Below the pieces are notes generated by a model. The model worked only from the letters and a program-made list of their open reading frames with translations, did not search any database and had not been told where the DNA came from. 64,000 nt of DNA from Arthrobacter sp. AFG20 (GTDB taxonomy: Bacteria > Actinomycetota > Actinomycetes > Actinomycetales > Micrococcaceae), in assembly GCF_002892795.1 (NCBI RefSeq), contig NZ_PJMC01000011.1, positions 1 to 64,000 of the forward strand, read 5' to 3'. This document shows positions 29,155-38,027 of the stretch, one piece after another. How positions within the stretch are numbered: the stretch's first letter is position 1; every line of letters starts with the position of its first letter. The translations under genes were made by a program, and so were the position numbers.

Positions 29155-30501
29155 TTACTTGAAGAGGGCGTTGACCTTTTCGTTGATCTCGGTCAGGCTG
29201 CTGGCGTCCTTCTTGCCTGACAGCACAGCGTCCATTGCCGGCGCCATGAGGCCATCGACCTTTGTCGCGTTTTCGGTGATGGTGAAGAGGAAGGTCGTGC
29301 CGTCCTTGACGTGGGTGGTGAAGGCGTTGACGTTGACGCCCTTGGCCTCGAAGGCCGCGGCGGCCTTTTCGGAAGAGCTCTTGACGGCGGGGAAAACTAC
29401 ACCCTTGGAGGCTACGACGTCCTGGCAATCGGTGGAGGCGAGGTATTCGACCCACTTGACGGAAGCAGCCGGGTTCTTGGTGCCGGCCCAGATCGAGTCG
29501 GCCAGGCCGTTGAACATGGACGCGCGCTTGCCGTTGGGTCCCTTGGGTGTCGGGGCGATGCCGGCTTTGATGCCCTTGTAGCTGGTGTACTGGCCGATCA
29601 TCCAGGAGCCGTTGACGTTGATGGCGGCCTTCCCCGCCCCGAAGACGTCTGACATGCTGGCGCCGACGGTGGTTTCAAGCTTGGGCATGTAGCCCTTGTC
29701 GACCAGGCCGGCCCACCAGGAGATGGTTTCCTGGAACTTGGGGTCGTCGTAGTTGAACTTGGTGCCCCAGGGGTTTTTGTCGGTGTGGGTCCAGCCGGTG
29801 GTGCCGGTGAGGTAGCTCCATTCGGCCTGGCCCTGGCCGGAGCCCCCGCCGGCGAGGCCCATGCCGTAGACGGCGACGTTGTTCTTGTCGAAGCCGGCTT
29901 CGTCGCCGCGTTTGCCGTTCTTGTCCACGGTGAGGTGGGCGATGGCCTTTTCGTAGCTGCCGCCGTCCTGCGGGTTCCAGTCCAGGTTGGCCATCTGCTC
30001 GGCGGTCAGGCCCGCGGAGTCCGTCATGGCCGTGTTGTAGAACAGGCCTACGGTGTCCCAGTCCTTGGGCAGGCCGTAGCGCTTGCCGTCCTGGCCCACC
30101 CAAAGGTCCGCGAGGCCCTCGTTGTAGATCGAGAGGTCAATCTTGTCGTTCTTGACGGCGTCATCGAGGGGCAGCAGCTGCTTGGTCTTGATCAGTTCCG
30201 GGTATTTGGTGAGGTGGTTCGTGAAGACGTCCGGTGCGTTTCCGGCGACGAATCCGTTGGTCAGGGTGGTCCAGTAGTCGCCATAGCCGCGCTGGGTGAT
30301 CTTGACTTTGATGTCGGGGTTGGCCTTGTGGAAGTCTTCCGCGCACTGTTTGTACGCGGGGAGCTGGTTGGCGTCCCAGAGCCAGTAGTTGATTTCGCCC
30401 TTGGCCTCACTGGCGGTGGTGGAGGTGGATCCGCCGCCGCAGGCGGAGAGGGAAACGGCGATGGCCGCGGCGGCAGCAACGGCGCCTAGGGTTTTCTTCA
30501 T
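29155..30501 (-). CDS. sugar ABC transporter substrate-binding lipoprotein
   Basis: This 448-residue CUT1-family binding protein has a lipoprotein signal peptide with lipobox LSAC (residues 18-21, lipidated Cys21). The body is a typical extracellular solute-binding domain (INYWLWDANQLPAYKQC, GNAPDVFTNHLTKYPEL, GSWMIGQYTSYKG). It captures a sugar, probably an alpha-galactoside given the two downstream hydrolases. ATG 30501 is fixed by the signal peptide and an upstream GAAAGG. It is third in the operon after the two permeases. Confidence 0.9.
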   Translation of the reverse strand: MKKTLGAVAAAAAIAVSLSACGGGSTSTTASEAKGEINYWLWDANQLPAYKQCAEDFHKANPDIKVKITQRGYGDYWTTLTNGFVAGNAPDVFTNHLTKYPELIKTKQLLPLDDAVKNDKIDLSIYNEGLADLWVGQDGKRYGLPKDWDTVGLFYNTAMTDSAGLTAEQMANLDWNPQDGGSYEKAIAHLTVDKNGKRGDEAGFDKNNVAVYGMGLAGGGSGQGQAEWSYLTGTTGWTHTDKNPWGTKFNYDDPKFQETISWWAGLVDKGYMPKLETTVGASMSDVFGAGKAAINVNGSWMIGQYTSYKGIKAGIAPTPKGPNGKRASMFNGLADSIWAGTKNPAASVKWVEYLASTDCQDVVASKGVVFPAVKSSSEKAAAAFEAKGVNVNAFTTHVKDGTTFLFTITENATKVDGLMAPAMDAVLSGKKDASSLTEINEKVNALFK

Positions 30502-30574
30502 GATTGACCTTTCGAGGAGGGCTGAGCTTGCCCGGGTGGGGTGTGTGAGGGGAGAAGTGGTTGGAGTCTGCGGC

Positions 30575-31474
30575 TTATTTGATGCCGGAGAAGCCGATGG
30601 AGTTGACCACCTTCTTGCCGAAGGCGATGAACAGGATGATGACCGGCAGTGCGGCAACGATGGTGGCTGCCATCAGTCCGGACCAGTCCGGGGCGCCCTG
30701 CGGGGACTGTGATTTGAAGACACCCAGGCCCACGGTGAGGACCCGGGAGTTCTCATCATTGGCGACCAGCAGTGGCCAGAAGTACTCGTTCCATTGCCCC
30801 ACGAACGTCAGCAGCGTGAGGGTGGCCAGCGGGGCGGCTGCATTCGGAAGCACGATCTGGAAGAAGATGCGCCAGTGCTTGGCGCCGTCGAGCATTGCTG
30901 CTTCCTCCACTTCGCGGGACATGCTGAGGAGGAACTGCCGCAGGAAGAAGATGGCGAAAATGGACATGAACAGAAAGGGCAGCGTTAGGCCGGCGAACGT
31001 GTTCAGCAGGCCCAAATTCTTGATGAGGAGGAAGTTGGGCAGAGCGGTGAAGATGCCCGGAATCATCATGGTGGCCAGGAATAGGGCGAAGACTTTGTCC
31101 CGTCCGGGCCAGCGGAGCCGGGCGAAGGCGTAGGCGGCCAGGGCGCTGAAGAAGACCTGGGACGCTGTTGTTACGGTGGAAAAGAGGATCGAGTTGCGCA
31201 GGTACACCCAGAAGTCGATGGCTGCACCGGAACCGCCTTCGGCGAGGGCTTCCTCGGTGGACTGCATTCCAAAGACACGCTTGAACGCGCCCCAGGAGAA
31301 GTCTGCCGGCAGCAGGTTCGTGGAGTTGGAGGCCAGCGATCCATTGGTGGAGAACGCAGTACGAATCATCCAGAGGAACGGGAGGATGGTGGCGATGAGT
31401 GCAAGGACCACTAGCGCCCAGGCACCGATACGGCGCCAGTTGGTTGGTTTGCGGGTAAGGGTTTGGGTAGTCAT
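30575..31474 (-). CDS. sugar ABC transporter permease, MalG type
   Basis: This 299-residue membrane protein of the CUT1 permease family has about six hydrophobic segments. The EAA coupling loop EEAAMLDGAKHWRIFFQIVL near residues 195-215 docks on the ATPase. It starts 12 bp after the end of the first permease gene, so the two are co-translated as a heterodimer. No ATPase gene accompanies them. Confidence 0.92.
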   Translation of the reverse strand: MTTQTLTRKPTNWRRIGAWALVVLALIATILPFLWMIRTAFSTNGSLASNSTNLLPADFSWGAFKRVFGMQSTEEALAEGGSGAAIDFWVYLRNSILFSTVTTASQVFFSALAAYAFARLRWPGRDKVFALFLATMMIPGIFTALPNFLLIKNLGLLNTFAGLTLPFLFMSIFAIFFLRQFLLSMSREVEEAAMLDGAKHWRIFFQIVLPNAAAPLATLTLLTFVGQWNEYFWPLLVANDENSRVLTVGLGVFKSQSPQGAPDWSGLMAATIVAALPVIILFIAFGKKVVNSIGFSGIK

Positions 31475-31486
31475 GGCTGGGATTCC

Positions 31487-32440
31487 TTAGTCCAGATCCG
31501 ATTCATTGCCCTTGAGGAACTTCATCTGGATGAAGGCCACCAGGGCGAGGATCACGAAGAGAACGACGGACAGGGCCGAGGCGTAGCCGAAGTCCGATTC
31601 GGCGAAGGCCTTTTGGTAGATGTACATCTGGATGACCCGGGTGGCGTTGACCGGGCCGCCGTTGGTGGTGATCGCGACGGTATCGAAGACCTGGAAGGAA
31701 CCGATGACGCTGACTACCAGGACCAGTGCCAGGACCGGGCGCAGCAGCGGCAGGGTGATGCTCCAAAACGTCCTCGTTGGCGACGCGCCGTCCAGGGATG
31801 CCACTTCGTAGACATGGTGGGGAATGGCCTGGAGGCCGGCGAAGATCAGCAGGGCGGTGTAGCCCATGTGCTTCCAGACGTTGACGACGGCGATAGTTGG
31901 GATGGCCCACTGTTCGCTGCCGAAGAAGGCGACGCGGGGAAGCCCCATCCAGCTGATGATCTCGTTGACGATGCCCAGCTGGTAGTCCAGCATCCAGAAC
32001 CAGAGTAGGGCCACGACCACATTCGCGACAAAGAACGGCAGCAGCAGCGCGCCGCGGACAAAAGTTGATTTCGCCACGCCGTGCATCAACAGCGCCAGGC
32101 CCAGGGCGATGGCGAACTGCAGGACCATGTTGAGACCCACGTATTGGAGGGTCACGGCCATCCCGTTCCAGAAGAGCTCATCCTTGAAGATCGCCGTGTA
32201 GTTGTCGACGCCGATCCATTCCGGCTCACCGAGGATGCTGTACTCGGTGAAGCTCAGGTAGACGCCGCGGACGGTAGGGACCAAGCAAAAGGCCACGAGC
32301 CCGATCAATGCCGGGAGAACGAACAGCAGCGCGACTTTCAGGTCGCCAAGCCGGCGGACCAGGCTCTGCTTGGGAGCTTTACCGGCCATGGGCCGCGGGG
32401 CCGGACCGGCTTTGCCCCGATGTTTGGTAATGGTGGTCAT
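31487..32440 (-). CDS. sugar ABC transporter permease, MalF type
   Basis: This 317-residue membrane protein of the CUT1 permease family has the EAA loop YEVASLDGASPTRTFWSITL. It is the first gene of the galactoside operon; its promoter must lie in the 153 bp shared with the divergent oxidoreductase. Together with the MalG-type permease it forms the translocation channel. Confidence 0.92.
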   Translation of the reverse strand: MTTITKHRGKAGPAPRPMAGKAPKQSLVRRLGDLKVALLFVLPALIGLVAFCLVPTVRGVYLSFTEYSILGEPEWIGVDNYTAIFKDELFWNGMAVTLQYVGLNMVLQFAIALGLALLMHGVAKSTFVRGALLLPFFVANVVVALLWFWMLDYQLGIVNEIISWMGLPRVAFFGSEQWAIPTIAVVNVWKHMGYTALLIFAGLQAIPHHVYEVASLDGASPTRTFWSITLPLLRPVLALVLVVSVIGSFQVFDTVAITTNGGPVNATRVIQMYIYQKAFAESDFGYASALSVVLFVILALVAFIQMKFLKGNESDLD

Positions 32441-32484
32441 CTTTGATCCCTCTCCTGTGAGGTAGGTAACACTTGGCCGCTACT

Positions 32485-32571
32485 CTACGCGCGTTGCAGG
32501 AGCTAATGCAACCGTTTCCCTCTAAATCGAAGGTTTATCGGGTCAATCTAAAAGCGTGTTGACGCGCGTAG
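32485..32571. promoter_or_regulatory. divergent control region with inverted repeats
   Basis: CTACGCGCGT (32485-32494) and ACGCGCGTAG (32562-32571) are perfect inverted copies 67 bp apart, one near each divergent gene. A LacI-like half-symmetric site, GCAACCGTTTCC, lies at 32508-32519. TTGACG at 32559 and CATGCT at 32582 form a weak plus-strand promoter. The LacI gene at 33.8 kb is the likely ligand-responsive partner. Confidence 0.5.
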
Positions 32572-32593
32572 ATTTTTACCGCATGCTTTTTCC

Positions 32594-33826
32594 ATGACTT
32601 CTTCAATTGGAATCGTTGGTGCAGGACAGTTCGCAGGCGTATTCGCCAAGCTCTTCGCTGCCCACCCCGGAATCTCAGACATCTACTTCACCGACCTCAT
32701 CACTGAGCGTGCAGAGGAACAAAGCAGCATCCTCGGCGCGACAGGGACGTTCGACAGCTTTGAGGCAATGCTTGAAAGCGACGTCGACGCCGTAGCAATC
32801 TTCACCCAGCGCTGGACCCACGGGCCCCTGGTGGTGCAGGCCCTGCGGGCCGGCAAGCACGTCTACTCTGCTGTGCCGATGGCGATCTCCGAAACGGAGA
32901 TCGAAGCAATCATCGAAGCGGTCCGGGAGACCGGCCTGACGTACATGATGGGTGAGACCAGCTACTACAACCCGGCAACCGTGTTTGCCCGCAAGAAGCG
33001 GGCCGAGGGCGCTTTCGGCCGGATCTTCTACGCCGAGGGCGACTACGTCCACGATATGGATCTCGGTTTCTACGACGCCTACCAGTACAGCGGCGGAGAA
33101 AACTGGAAGCGCACTGCGAGCTATCCGCCCATGCTCTACCCGACCCATTCCGTGGGCGGTGTCCTCGGAGCGACCGGCTCCCACGCCGTGAGCGTGAGCT
33201 GCGTCGGCGTTAAGGATCAGCGTCAGGACGGCGTTTTCGACAAGGACGTCAGCATGTTCGAAAACGACTTCTCCAACGCCACCGCACTCTTCGAAATGAA
33301 CGACGGCGGCGCCATGCGGATCAACGAGATGCGCCGCGTGGGCTACCCCTCCCACATCCGCGAATCCCGGTTCCGCTACTTCGGCACCGAGGCAAGCATG
33401 GAGCAGCTCGCCCTGGTCAGCGTCTGGCAGGACAAGCACACTGTGACAGACATCAGTGGTGACCTTGAGACTCAGGCCACCATGGACATGGATGACCCCA
33501 TGTTGGCCAATGTGGCTCCTGCCTTGCGTGATGCCTTTGTTTCCGGTATGGCGTCCGTGCACGACACCGATCGCCTGCCGGCGGAGTTCCGCGGCCTGCC
33601 CAACGGGCACGAGGGCAGCCACCACTTCCTCGTGGACGACTTCGTTACCGCGATCAACACCGGCACCCTGCCTCCAGTCAACGCTTGGGAAGCGGCCCGC
33701 TACACGCTGCCCGGCATCGTTGCCCACCAGTCCGCCCTGCGCGGAGGCGAACGCCTGCCGGTGCCCGACTTCGGCGACGCCCCGGCAGAGCTGCCCCGCC
33801 CGGCCCTTCGCGAATCCGCCAAATAA
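32594..33826 (+). CDS. Gfo/Idh/MocA family oxidoreductase
   Basis: This 410-residue NAD(P)-dependent dehydrogenase has an N-terminal Rossmann fold (IGIVGAGQFAGVF, residues 5-17) and a C-terminal alpha/beta domain (GRIFYAEGDYVHDMDLGFYDAYQY and HSVGGVLGATGSHAVSVSC). The usual EKP motif is changed to YSAVPMA, so the catalytic lysine of sugar dehydrogenases is missing at that point. It might still oxidise or rearrange a sugar derivative. No Shine-Dalgarno sequence precedes ATG 32594, and a possible -10 sits so close that the mRNA may be leaderless. It is divergent from the ABC operon. Confidence 0.85.
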   Translation: MTSSIGIVGAGQFAGVFAKLFAAHPGISDIYFTDLITERAEEQSSILGATGTFDSFEAMLESDVDAVAIFTQRWTHGPLVVQALRAGKHVYSAVPMAISETEIEAIIEAVRETGLTYMMGETSYYNPATVFARKKRAEGAFGRIFYAEGDYVHDMDLGFYDAYQYSGGENWKRTASYPPMLYPTHSVGGVLGATGSHAVSVSCVGVKDQRQDGVFDKDVSMFENDFSNATALFEMNDGGAMRINEMRRVGYPSHIRESRFRYFGTEASMEQLALVSVWQDKHTVTDISGDLETQATMDMDDPMLANVAPALRDAFVSGMASVHDTDRLPAEFRGLPNGHEGSHHFLVDDFVTAINTGTLPPVNAWEAARYTLPGIVAHQSALRGGERLPVPDFGDAPAELPRPALRESAK

Positions 33827-33837
33827 ACCCCGTTAGC

Positions 33838-34908
33838 ATGGTTGCCATGCCGCACCCCACCTCACACGCCAAGGCCGCCGTCACACGCGACGACGTCGCC
33901 AGGTTGGCAGGGGTCAGCCCCGCCGTCGTCAGCTACGTGGTCAACGGCGGGCCCAGGGCCGTTTCCCAGGCGAACGAGGCCAAGGTGCGGCAGGCAATCA
34001 AGGCACTGGGCTACCGGCCCAACGCGGCAGCCAGGGCACTTGCCCTGGGCTCCAGCGAAATGCTCGGCATGATCGTCTCCGACGCCATGAACCCGTTCTT
34101 CGCCTCGCTCGCCCGCGCCGTCGAAAACGCCGCGGCCGAGCGGGGCTACACCCTCCTGCTGGCGGACTCCCAGGCCTCGCTGCGCACCGAGCGCCGCCTC
34201 ATCAAGAACTTCGCCGCCAGAAGGGTGGACGGGCTGTTCCTCTGCAGCATGCTGTTCGAGCCCGACCTGATGGACCTCGAACAAGCAGACATTCCCGTCG
34301 TGCTCCTGAACCACAGCACCGACCTCGCCACGGCGGGCAGTCCCGCCGTCATGAAACACGGCGCAGGAGACCACGGCTCCAACTCCGTTGGAGTGGCCTT
34401 CCAGGACGGAGCGCGCATGGCGGTGGAGCACCTCATCAGCCACGGCCACCAACACATCGGGCTGGTCATGGGCGGCAACGCCGGCGGCGACCTCGACGCA
34501 CGCGAAGTCGGATGGCACCAGGGCATCCAGAACGCCGGCCTCACCCCGGGCCCGATCGTCAGGGCACCGTTCACCCGCGAAGGCGGGCACCGCGCCGGAC
34601 AGGAACTGCTCGCCCGCGCCGAGCGGCCCACCGCCGTCTTCGTCAGCTCCGACCAGCAGGCAGTGGGCCTGCTCTGCGCCCTCCACGAAGCCGGCCTGCG
34701 GGTACCGGAGGACCTCGCGGTCTTTGCCTTCGACGGCTCACCCGAATCCGAGTACACCTGGCCCCGGCTCAGCACAGTCGCCCAACCCGTCAAAGACCTC
34801 GCACAAACCGCCCTGGAAGCCCTCCTGGCCCCCAACCCGGGAGGGGAAAGCCAAACGAAAATCTTCCCCACCGAACTCGTACTGCGCACATCCTGCGGCT
34901 GCCACTGA
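33838..34908 (+). CDS. LacI family regulator of the galactoside region
   Basis: This 356-residue repressor has a helix-turn-helix (RDDVARLAGVSPAVVSYVVNG) and a sensor domain ending in LVLRTSCGCH, typical of LacI proteins. It starts 11 bp after the oxidoreductase stop and is probably co-transcribed with it. ATG 33838 and ATG 33847 are both possible and neither has a clear Shine-Dalgarno sequence. It is the obvious candidate regulator of the divergent ABC/alpha-galactosidase operon. Confidence 0.88.
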   Translation: MVAMPHPTSHAKAAVTRDDVARLAGVSPAVVSYVVNGGPRAVSQANEAKVRQAIKALGYRPNAAARALALGSSEMLGMIVSDAMNPFFASLARAVENAAAERGYTLLLADSQASLRTERRLIKNFAARRVDGLFLCSMLFEPDLMDLEQADIPVVLLNHSTDLATAGSPAVMKHGAGDHGSNSVGVAFQDGARMAVEHLISHGHQHIGLVMGGNAGGDLDAREVGWHQGIQNAGLTPGPIVRAPFTREGGHRAGQELLARAERPTAVFVSSDQQAVGLLCALHEAGLRVPEDLAVFAFDGSPESEYTWPRLSTVAQPVKDLAQTALEALLAPNPGGESQTKIFPTELVLRTSCGCH

Positions 34909-35082
34909 CGCAAACACAGCCTTCTCGGCGGCGCTAAAAGCGATCACCTGCGGATGGAGTGCCCGCTCTCCGGGCAGGACGTCCGCGACCGTACCCCGGC
35001 GGCGGGTGCGTTTCCTGCTGCACGGAAGTCACCCGGAAACCGCCGCAGCTGCTTCCTGCCCCGGCGAACCCCACCGACTGTC

Positions 35083-35283
35083 TTAGGCCGCCACGAGCGC
35101 GGTCCGGTTGATTGTTTCATATTCGATGGGCGTGAGTTTTCCCAGCCGTCTTTGCCGTCGCCGGCGGTGGTAGGTCCGCTCGATCCAGGTCGTGATGGCG
35201 AGGCGCAGTTCCTGTCTGGTGAGCCACCACTGACGGTCCAGGACGTTCTTTTGCTCTGGCGTCCAGGAGCTGTCATGTGGTCT
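35083..35283 (-). pseudogene. IS3 family transposase (OrfB) C-terminal remnant
   Basis: The frame encodes WWLTRQELRLAITTWIERTY followed by a basic run and LGKLTPIEYETINRTALVAA. This is the typical end of IS3-family OrfB integrases, whose RRRHSALGYLSPIEYE motif it resembles. Everything upstream, including the DDE residues, is gone. It abuts the tail of an IS481-type pseudogene, so later insertion or deletion cut it off. Confidence 0.75.
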
Positions 35284-35287
35284 AGAG

Positions 35288-35995
35288 CTAGGTGTATTGA
35301 CCTGAGAGGTTAGTGACGCGGCTGGCTGGTGGCTGACCTTTGAGTGAGGTGTGGCCTCGGTGATGATTGTAGTGATGGAGCCAGTCGGCAAAAGCGGCAA
35401 CACGCTCGGCCTCTGATGCATAGGGCTTGGCGTAGGCCCATCCATCGAGCATGGTGCGGTTGTAGCGCTCGACTTTGCCGTTGGTCTGTGGCCTGTACGG
35501 GCGGGTGCGTTTGTGCTTGATGTCTGGGCCAGGGCGTCCTTGAACGCGTAGGAGCGGTAGCAGGAGCCGTTGTCGGTCAGCACTCGTTTGACGGTGAAGC
35601 CGCAGGACTCAAAATAGGCGTTGGCGCGCGTCCAGAAACCGGCGGCGGTTTCCTTCTTCTCATCGGAAAGGATCTCGGTGTAGGCGAGCCGGGAGTGGTC
35701 GTCGACGGCGTTGTGCAGGAAGGCGTAGCCCGGTCACCGGTTCGGTGCCGTGCCGGTCTTGTTCCGTTTACCCGTAGCCCTACCCAGACTGCGGTGGCCG
35801 CCGCCGTCCGGGATCCGCTCCAGTTTCTTGATGTCCCTCACCGTGGTCCCGGTAGCGGCCAGCCCAGCGTGACGCGGTCGTTACCGATTCCTGGAACCGT
35901 TCAGCGGCCCGGCGCAGCGGCCATCCCTCCTCGACGACGCACTGGGCCAGCCTGAGCCTGCCCTTGGGCGTGAGGATCGCATTAGCATGGGACAT
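35288..35995 (-). pseudogene. IS481 family transposase, internally deleted and frameshifted
   Basis: The N-terminus begins MSHANAILTPKGRLRLAQCV and runs to GRYRDHGE. A deletion of some 75 codons then joins it to DIKKLERIPDGGGHRSLGRA. After an internal stop near 35730 it continues AVDDHSRLAYTEI and RVLTDNGSCYRSYAFKDALA. One more frame change near 35525 leads to HKRTRPYRPQTNGKVERYNR and the family tail RVTNLSGQYT at 35288. Normal length would be about 315-390 codons. It is inactive. Confidence 0.8.
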
Positions 35996-36015
35996 GACAC
36001 TCCTATAGACATTTT

Positions 36016-37077
36016 TCAAGTAATGCCCGGTTCGTTTATGCGGAGTGTTTGCACGAGGACAGGGAAGACTTGGCGTGCGATGTAGCGCTTGAGGCAGCGC
36101 ATGATTTCCTTCTTGCCGAGACCTTCGGCCGTTCGTCTGGCGACGTAGTCTTTGGTTGGCTGGTGGTATCTCATCCTGACCAGCACGATGTGGTGAAGAG
36201 CCGAGTTGGCTTTACGATCACCACCCCGGTTTAGACGGTTCCGTTCTGTCTTCCCTGATGAAGCAGGCCGTGGGCAAGTGCCGGTCAGGGCTGCGAATTG
36301 GTTCTCGCTTCTTAGGCGTGCCGTGTTGTCGCCGGCGGTGATGAGCAGTTGGCTTCCGGTATCAGGGCCGGATCCGAAGACGTTCATGAGGCCGGGTGCG
36401 TGGGCTTTCAGGAGACGATCGATTTGAGCCGTGAGATCCCGGACCTGCTCATCAAGTTCCTGGTAGCGCTTCGCCAGCAGACGAAGCGCGTAGCGGGTGC
36501 ATTCTTCCGAGGTGACAGGCTGCCGCTGGGGACGGGTGGCAGCCAACGCCGCGACGAGCCGCGGTGTTGTCAACGACCGGTATGGTGAGCGCACGTTCTC
36601 AGGGGCACTGACGAGCATGGCTTTGATCTGGTTGATGGTTGCGGTGCGGTCGCGCAGCGCAGACTCGCGGACCGTCCGCAGGCTTCGCAGGGCTTCGACG
36701 AGCCCGTTGCGGCCCTTCGGTGCGGAACTGGCCCTGCCGCTCATGACCGCTTCGGCGGCGCTGTAGGCATCGAGCTGATCCGTCTTTCCTCGCCGCCGGC
36801 GTTGATCACGGCTCGGGCTGTTCACCTCAACAACCTCGAATTTTGCTGTCGCCAGTTGCCGGGTAATTTCTGCGCCGTAGCTGCCCGTGCATTCAACTCC
36901 GATGCCAAGAGCGTTGCCGTTGGCGCGGATGAACTCGATAATCTTCCGGTATCCACCGGCGGTCGCTGGAAACTCCTGGTCCGTCAGTTGACGACCGTGC
37001 TCGTCGGTAACGGCCACGTAGTGGGTTTCCGCGTGGGTATCTATCCCCACATACACGTTGGGGCTTTTGCGTTGCAT
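36016..37077 (-). CDS. IS110 family transposase (DEDD/serine type)
   Basis: This 353-residue transposase looks complete. An N-terminal DEDD RuvC-like domain begins VYVGIDTHAETHYVAVTDEHG and contains GVECTGSYG and KTDQLDAYSAAEAV. A C-terminal Tnp2 domain contains GPDTGSQLLITAGDN and ALTGTCPRPASSGKTERNRL, where the serine after PAS is the candidate nucleophile. ATG 37077 is chosen; TTG 37107 is an alternative. It sits about 20 bp from the start of the IS481 remnant, suggesting insertion next to it. IS110 elements use a structured bridge RNA encoded in a non-coding end, and a 421-bp gap lies upstream. Confidence 0.85.
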   Translation of the reverse strand: MQRKSPNVYVGIDTHAETHYVAVTDEHGRQLTDQEFPATAGGYRKIIEFIRANGNALGIGVECTGSYGAEITRQLATAKFEVVEVNSPSRDQRRRRGKTDQLDAYSAAEAVMSGRASSAPKGRNGLVEALRSLRTVRESALRDRTATINQIKAMLVSAPENVRSPYRSLTTPRLVAALAATRPQRQPVTSEECTRYALRLLAKRYQELDEQVRDLTAQIDRLLKAHAPGLMNVFGSGPDTGSQLLITAGDNTARLRSENQFAALTGTCPRPASSGKTERNRLNRGGDRKANSALHHIVLVRMRYHQPTKDYVARRTAEGLGKKEIMRCLKRYIARQVFPVLVQTLRINEPGIT

Positions 37078-37498
37078 GATGGTTCTAGCGCACCTTTCCG
37101 TTTTCAATGGGGGGTGCGCGGCCGGGCGGGTATGCCAGTCAGTTCACTATTGGGACGCTTGTCAGACTCCTATCAGGACATGGCAGCCTGCCCGGCCACG
37201 CCTCTTGTGAGGCTGGCCGATCGGCAGGTCATGTCGAGGACAACTCCCACCCGTCGAGACGGAAGGGCGCGTCAGAAGACCTCTGGGCCAGACCGGCAAC
37301 CCCGGGAGCATTCTTCTCCTCTCCCGCATGCCAGGCCGGCTGCCATGCCGTTAGTCAGGCCAGAACTTCTTGACCCTCACACACCAATAGTGAAGACCTC
37401 CTTGTGGATCGGACTCTAGACAAGCCCCACTCCACTCGGAGGTCTTCTTCTTGTCACCTATCCACGCCGACCGTTCCTAACGTCCGTGGGTATTACAG
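37078..37498. other. non-coding region upstream of IS110, candidate bridge-RNA end
   Basis: No gene is seen in these 421 bases. Inverted segments stand out: TTCACTATTGG (37143-37153) with CCAATAGTGAA (37384-37394), and GAAGACCTCC (37392-37401) with GGAGGTCTTC (37438-37447). These could fold into a long-range stem and a 10-bp hairpin. The IS110 left end should lie somewhere here. Element ends cannot be fixed because this family lacks terminal inverted repeats. Confidence 0.4.
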
Positions 37499-37846
37499 CT
37501 AGTCCGCGTCAATCTCCTCCAGCAAGTCCTTTGCGGCCTTGCGGATGTCGTCGTGGTCGTACTGCGCCGCCCGGCTCTCCAGCGAAATAATGGCGCAGCG
37601 GTGGACCTTATTAAGGTCCCCGATAGGAAAGCTCACGCTGCCCTTGGTGCCCTCGGATTTCTCCTTATCAATGCCGAGATGCCACTTCGAGAACTCGTCG
37701 AAGCCGTGCTTGTCGATAAAGGAGTTCTCGTCGTCCGCTGACGGCGCGTGTTCACTCCAGTCATCACGGACATCCCGCTCCACCTTCCCCTTCTTCACGA
37801 GGCTGCGTGCGTGCTCCAGTGCCTTGCGGTTCAGTTTCGTCGCCAT
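37499..37846 (-). CDS. conserved hypothetical protein, 115 residues
   Basis: This small, charged soluble protein has a conserved middle (SADDENSFIDKHGFDEFSKWHLGID) followed by SFPIGDLNKVHRCAIISLES and a C-terminal helix. Similar proteins are widespread in actinobacteria and rhizobia as uncharacterised, possibly stress-linked, proteins. GGAGG lies 6 bases before ATG 37846, so expression is likely. No function can be assigned. Confidence 0.7.
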   Translation of the reverse strand: MATKLNRKALEHARSLVKKGKVERDVRDDWSEHAPSADDENSFIDKHGFDEFSKWHLGIDKEKSEGTKGSVSFPIGDLNKVHRCAIISLESRAAQYDHDDIRKAAKDLLEEIDAD

Positions 37847-38027
37847 GTGGTGCCTCCGCCTGCTGGGTGGTCAGATCCAGGAACAGCTCAAGGCTAGGAC
37901 CGACGACGGCGCCCCGCCAGTCCGCTCTGCTGTGCGGCGCATCTGCCGGGAGACTTAGCCCGGAGACTTAACGGCCAGGAGACTGCGCGGAAACGTGCCC
38001 ACAACACGGGCCGCATAGCTTGGCGCC

